This document shows, piece after piece, positions 59,272-64,000 of a stretch of 64,000 bases of DNA. The DNA is from Perkinsus marinus ATCC 50983 (lineage: Eukaryota; Perkinsozoa; Perkinsida; Perkinsidae). The stretch covers positions 1,056,958-1,120,957 of the forward strand of contig NW_003216498.1 in assembly GCF_000006405.1 (NCBI RefSeq). Direction: 5' to 3'. Below the pieces are notes generated by a model, which had not been told where the DNA came from, did no database searches, and saw only the letters and a program-made list of their open reading frames with translations. How positions within the stretch are numbered: position 1 is the first letter of the stretch; each line of letters starts with the position of its first letter. The translations under genes and the position numbers were made by a program.

Positions 59272-61728
59272 ATGTCTACTCTGTGTAGTTTGAAGGTGGT
59301 ACTCCCATCATCAAGTCCTGGCCTGAGGAGCGGTATAGCATCCTTATCCACTGCCTTAAGAGGCTTTGCTACGGCCAGACAACAAACAAGTAGCGATATT
59401 CAAGCAGCTGTGAAAACTTTGATGAGGGACATAACAGCAAAAGAGAACGAGGACGTAATAATTTTTTCTCTTGTTCATATTATAGGTGTTTTCAGACTGG
59501 CGATGCTGATCCCCTGGCTGTTAACAAGGTCGTGAAAGGAGCAAAGACAGGGGGTCTGGACGAGCCTATCCCTCTTAATCGGGCTGGCTTGATTGAAGCT
59601 GTCAAAGGTGTTCAAGTAACCCGTTATGTTACGCCCCGTATCTCTTGATCCGCTACCATCTCAGCCGACCCTCTTCGACTCAGCAGCAGCCTCTATAGTA
59701 AGGAAGCTGTGTGAGATAGATGCCGCGATAGTCTCTTTGGAAAACTCAACTTCCACTGAAGGTAGTAGGTTTTTTACAAGTGCTCGTTCTCACTTGATCG
59801 TCGGGGACAGGCAACGGTAAGGTTGGTCGTTACACTCCTGGCAATGGTAAAACAGCTGCCGTCATCACTGATATGGAGATGGATAACCTCTTGAAGGCTG
59901 TTACGGACAGGTTAGTTCAGCCTCATACTACACGCCTTACTACTGCTCCTCAGCGCTATAGCAGTAGCTCTAGGGTACTCCCCTGTCACCCTCTACTGCC
60001 CCACTGAGGTGGCTGAGCTGCCTAGAGTCCTCCTAGCTGGTCGTGGAGTAGATATACTCACGAAAGATGTCACTGCTGATATGATGCAGAATGTCTCAGT
60101 GTAATACCCTCGCCCCATCGGAATAGAACCTAGGTGTTTATATTCCAGGATCAGCTGCCCAGCATCGTATCCGCGCTCACGTCTCTTCTCCCCGGATGAT
60201 GACGTCACATCATCAACTACCAAGGTTCAGTCGTTGGGCCGATGGTCACAAGGGACAGCTTGGATGCGCTTAGGGAGGCTTTTCAATCGAGGGAATACCA
60301 CCAGCAAGTAAGTTCCTTTGAGTATGTACTCAGCAGTCGTACTGTTCCCTTCTTTCAGATATGAGTTGCCACTCTTGGCCGAGGATGCGCTCACCTTCTT
60401 AGAGCCCTCAGGCCAGAAGAAGTTGATGGAGGTCTTGGACGAAACTTTGGATGTCATCAGGAGTGTAGCCAACGAGTCGGGTGTTATCGAGCGTACGACA
60501 GCTAAAGATGAGGTACCGTCAGATGGGAAGGTCTCAGTAGTAGATGATGCTTTCACAGACTAGAGTACGGCATCTACTCCTAGCATCACCCGAACCCTAT
60601 GATGCACTAGTGAAGACCTCTGTTTTCGATGCTACCATGAAGGAGCTTGCGACTACTGATAATGAGGTAGCTGAGTACCTCGCAGGTGGCCATTAATGCA
60701 CCCTATAGGAAACTAAAACAGTACTTCACTATGTGTCGTTGGATGGAGAGCCCATCGTGGATCCAGCCAAGAGCTTTAGTCGTTTCACATCTCGAAGTTT
60801 GGGATGGCAAACAATTACACATACTTCTTACGAACATCTCTTGAACTGGCTCAATGAGCATGGTACTTATGGGGCCCCATCCCTGGCTTCTAGCATGTAG
60901 CATACTTCTACCATCAGATTACCGCACACCAGAGTTCTACAGCACAGTCGACTATAACCTCCTTCCTAAGGAGTTCACAGACGCTGTCGACGTTGTCAAT
61001 GACAGGTTCTCTCTTGATGCAGTTCAACTATCGTGAGTATTTTCGGTCATCCGCATCGTACTAACACCCTGATCCCAGGTCGTGGTATATAAACGATTAC
61101 CTTGCTGGTGGTGGAGTCGTTCTTGATCCTAACGAGATGGTCAGAGACATTGTGAGCTATAGCCCGACACTATGCATTGAATGACTATCGCCTTTTTATA
61201 TAGACTACCAAGCCTCAACCTAGGAATGATATGTTCGGTGGCTTCGATGATGCTACAGATCCGATCACTGACTTGTCCGAATTCAGTGATGAGGACTCTG
61301 GTGACGAAATAGAGGTAGGATTCACAGGGTGGGGCGAAAATAGGGTCCAATACGGATGTCAGAACCGTTCATATACCGTTGGAGAGAGCTCGATGAGGGC
61401 ATTCAACTTGAAAGCCACAGAGGTACTTGATTCAAGTGGCACTTGAAAGTTCCAAGTGCCACTTGAATCAAGTGGTACCTTTGTTGTTCACGAACTGTCA
61501 CTTGCCAAGAATTTCGAGGGGTGGGCCCTTTTTTGCACCACCCTGTATTATTCTCGTGATGTGAGACAGAATCGCTGAGTTACCGGAGTTCAGGTTGATG
61601 GAGAGGAAAAGTCCAATGACAAGGCGACACAGAGTGACGATGTTTCGGATGATGCCAACATAAAGAAGAAGATCATCAAAGAGTTTGGCTCATTGAAGGA
61701 TGCCACTCCTGCCGAGAATAAGGAATAG
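59272..61728 (+). CDS. Probable mitochondrial protein, unknown family
   Basis: Begins MSTLCSLKVVLPSSSPGLRS followed by TALRGFATARQQ, a presequence-like Arg/Ser/Ala-rich start without acidic residues. GT-AG joined exons continue: TGDADPLAVNKVVKGAKTGG; LDEPIPLNRAGLIEAVKGVQ; LALGYSPVTLYCPTEVAE with ELPRVLLAGRGVDILTKDVT; ELPLLAEDALTFLEPSGQKK; LVKTSVFDATMKELATTDNE; TVLHYVSLDGEPIVDPAKSF; YSTVDYNLLPKEFTDAVDVV; and an acidic region ending SDEDSGDEIE. The last intron (61315-61593, carrying a transposon) leads to VDGEEKSNDKATQSDDVSDD and IKEFGSLKDATPAENKE with stop at 61726-61728. No known family; it could be one of the lineage-specific mitochondrial complex subunits of alveolates, which is only a suggestion. 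Confidence 0.55.
61325..61545. mobile_element. Small terminal-inverted-repeat transposon in an intron
   Basis: A 221-base non-coding element. The left end CAGGGTGGGGCGAAAATAGG and the right end, read on the other strand, CAGGGTGGTGCAAAAAAGGG agree at nearly every position, giving an inverted repeat of about 24 bases. It is followed by TA on the right and preceded by CA on the left, so a decayed TA duplication (Tc1/mariner type) is possible; no 8-base duplication is seen. It contains a large palindrome (61421-61480). It is unrelated to the hAT-like family elsewhere in the window. Confidence 0.7.
61421..61480. repeat. Long hairpin nested in the transposon
   Basis: Arms CTTGATTCAAGTGGCACTTG (61426-61445) and CAAGTGCCACTTGAATCAAG (61453-61472) are perfectly complementary over 20 bases around a 7-base loop. 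A further outer AGGTA/TACCT pairing lies beyond a 3-base bulge. Within each arm CTTGATTCAAG is itself palindromic. Confidence 0.95.
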
Positions 61729-61862
61729 AGGAAGAGCATGTCCACCCATCGGACAGACGATCATTTGTTTCAAAATCGTTTCAGTGCGAAGGTATCTTCT
61801 GTAGCGTTGTCAAGCAGTAACATGGTTGATAAGTCTGTATAACGCCAACCATCGCAACACCT

Positions 61863-63873
61863 TCACTGCTGAAATGTAATACAACGAGAGTAAAAAATGT
61901 CTACAACAGCATGCGTCAAGTTAACGGACCTAGAATTCGAAATTGATCTTTTCGCTGTACACGACTTGGAGTGACGTAAAGTAAACGAGGGTCTCTCCAC
62001 TCTGGTAGGTCGCACCATGAGATGATAGTAGTATCTTTCAAAGTTAGTCCTTGTGCACGATGAATCGTCGAGGGAAAGGAACATGATATAGAGTATTCAC
62101 TTTAAAACAGGTGGTATTTAGTATTTTGTCAGAATTATGCATACTGTGGGCACAGATGATGTTCTTGCTAAACATTTGAGCAATTAGCCGATCTCCTACT
62201 TTCTCGAGGATTCTAATTCTCATACCGTTAACAAAATCTTTAGATTTATCTCCATTAATAGTTAGTATGTATCTTCTGAGTATTAAAGGACATTCTACCG
62301 AATTGTCACCTAGGAAGTAATCTTGCTGTACGCCGTCAGTACAATAAATGGAAAAAGCTATTTGGCTCACAAGCTGAGCAGCTCTTTTGTCATACTTGTA
62401 GTACAAGACGACAATAAGTTTAGTTTTTTCAAATAAGGGAAAGTGGTGCCTTTTTCAAATTCAGTCAACCATTCGTCCTTAATCTGTTTACTACGGAGTT
62501 TAGACAAAAAAATAGAAACAGGAGCATTATGAGCAAGTCTATGCTGTATAGTTAAATGAACTGAGTTTTAGAATGAAAAGTAGAGGATGTAGTACCGTTT
62601 TTGATCTCACGCGTGGTAATAACAGCAGGATTAGCATGATACTCTGAGATGAGAGGATTGAGTTGACCAAAGTCTCCGAAAAATAAAATAATAGGCGTTT
62701 TGAGGTCCTCGAACAGCTTATTGATGACAAGAGCAGGTACCATAGAAACTTCGTCTACACAGATAGCGCCATCTTTACGAAGTAAGTTACCGCTTCTACA
62801 GCTTGTAGTACAAGCCTTGTACCAACTGGGGCGAGGTCGAATAGAGAGTGATGAGTATCCACATGTAGGTTGTTAGCATAGAGGAAAGATGCTGTTTCAT
62901 TTTTAAAATCGCAGGCTAAGAATCCGGTAGGACATGTAAGTGCTACGCGACATCTTGCAAGTAGAGACGACCGTATCATATGTAACATGACCTACGATTT
63001 GCCACAACCAGCAGAACCAGTAACATAGTAAGCAGCTTCGTTGACGTTGGTGGTCATATAGTTTTGGCGTAGATTGAGAATATAATCCGGATGCAGATTA
63101 TATATATCCTGATTAATCTATAACTTCAGTTTCTAGGTTGCCAAAAAGCTCTTCGAATGAAAAACATCTTATGAGTTCTTACAGAGTCGCACCCGGCAGC
63201 GATTTTCAAAAAAGATTTGCAAAAGTTTTCGGTAGGGTAAATATGTGGGAAAAATGAGGACTCGATGCCGACTGTAGAAAAATTATCGTGGGTAGAAAGT
63301 TCGTCGATGACGTACGATGACATTGTAACGATGTATATGTAGAAGTGTTCAGAGTAAGCAAATTAGAAGCTTTGTGAACGATATCTCCCCGCACAGGTGA
63401 TGGAATACGTTGCATTTGTTGAACCACTGACAGGTCATAGCTCTCTGGGCACCTTCACCATTCTCGAGATTATAATCGATGAAAGTAGTTGAAGTACTCA
63501 ACTGCACATCTACTTGTACATTTCGTTCAATGTCATCAGCAAGTTGAAGCATATCATTTCTGGACGACAGGAAGAATCTCCTCAGAGTATCCCTAGCTCG
63601 TTCACGTTTGACCTCGCTAGTACATTTCGTCTCAATGACATTGTAGAACAACCAGCAAATAAGAGGAACGTCAAGCTCATACGTGTCTTCTAACACCCTC
63701 ACTAGAGCACTGCTCTGCGAGTAGAACTCATAGCCTGTAGTGTCACCTAACCATGGCTTTAGAACATCATAACTAACATATTTGATGACACTAGCAGGGG
63801 TATAACACCAAGTATGATAGGAGAAGTTCCAATACCTCTCACCATAATTTAATAAAGACGATAAATATGGCAA
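61863..63873 (-). mobile_element. PIF1-family helicase of a decayed mobile or virus-like element
   Basis: Minus-strand pieces together show a PIF1-type superfamily 1 helicase: a P-loop region (VTGSAGCGKS near 63000), a following CPTGFLAC segment, a GDFGQLNPL motif near 62690, and C-terminal motifs near 62300 and 61990-62070 (including AQGLTL and YVTPSRV). Upstream (63873-63349) is a 174-residue region with WLGDTTGYEFYSQSSALVRV that I do not recognise. Base composition is AT-richer than the host genes. It looks broken, with at least several breaks, and is best regarded as a fossil of a Helitron-like or large-virus-like element. The right end may run beyond the window. Age is not determinable here. 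Confidence 0.65.
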
Positions 63874-64000
63874 TCACTGCCAGCACAGACGACGACGTCG
63901 TAGAGAGCATCAGAGATCCCAGACACAGACAAATCTGATTCCGCTCGTACTGACATCTTTAGTCGAAAGGGTCGAGAATTCATATTCTTCTGAAGAGCAA

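Overview
The window is nuclear DNA of a protist. Genes lie densely on both strands and most are cut by many short GT-AG introns of about 45-70 bases. This architecture, the gene content and the flavour of the proteins suggest an alveolate close to Perkinsus. That assignment is an inference from reading, not a database match. No CRISPR, prokaryotic operon or rRNA is present.

Layout, left to right: 0-3.4 kb holds poorly recognisable plus-strand exons. 3.4-5.8 kb is IMP dehydrogenase (12 exons) with a small DNA transposon inside one intron. A U6 snRNA gene lies on the minus strand at 6.6-6.7 kb. 7-9 kb has a probable membrane or secreted protein on the minus strand; 9.3-9.6 kb has a fragment of a helicase-bearing mobile element; a second copy of the small transposon is at 10.2 kb. 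11.6-15 kb carries ribosomal protein eS6 (minus) and NOP56 (plus), divergent from one 159-base spacer. 15-19 kb is unclear. 19-20.8 kb is a HAD-fold 'DWDD' protein (minus). 21.3-25.5 kb has a small coiled-coil protein, an acidic Ser-rich protein, a U1A/U2B'' spliceosomal protein and ribosomal protein uL16m (plus).

26.9-31.8 kb has a coiled-coil protein followed by two tandem genes for histone-mRNA stem-loop-binding protein (SLBP). 32.7-35.1 kb is an unidentified minus-strand gene. 35.6-39.3 kb is an EDRF1-like protein (minus) with a third copy of the small transposon in an intron. 40.2-42.3 kb has a perilipin-like protein (minus) and dynein light chain LC8 (plus), divergent. 43.5-44.7 kb is a CCCH zinc-finger protein and 45.3-47.5 kb is DNA polymerase lambda (BRCT plus pol X), both minus. 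47.5-50.5 kb is a coiled-coil/WD40-like protein (minus). 51.7-55.3 kb is a long coiled-coil protein ending in a 45-base tandem repeat, followed by a secreted protein at 55.4-56.1 kb. 59.3-61.7 kb is an unidentified, apparently mitochondrial protein whose last intron carries a second type of small DNA transposon. 61.9-63.9 kb is a PIF1-family helicase from a decayed mobile or virus-like element.

Themes: RNA biology is strongly represented (U6, U1A/U2B'', NOP56, eS6, uL16m, two SLBPs, a CCCH protein). The most notable signals are the tandem SLBP pair and two unrelated terminal-inverted-repeat element types sitting cleanly inside introns. Removing the element and one duplicated target site leaves introns of normal size (48 and about 56-58 bases).
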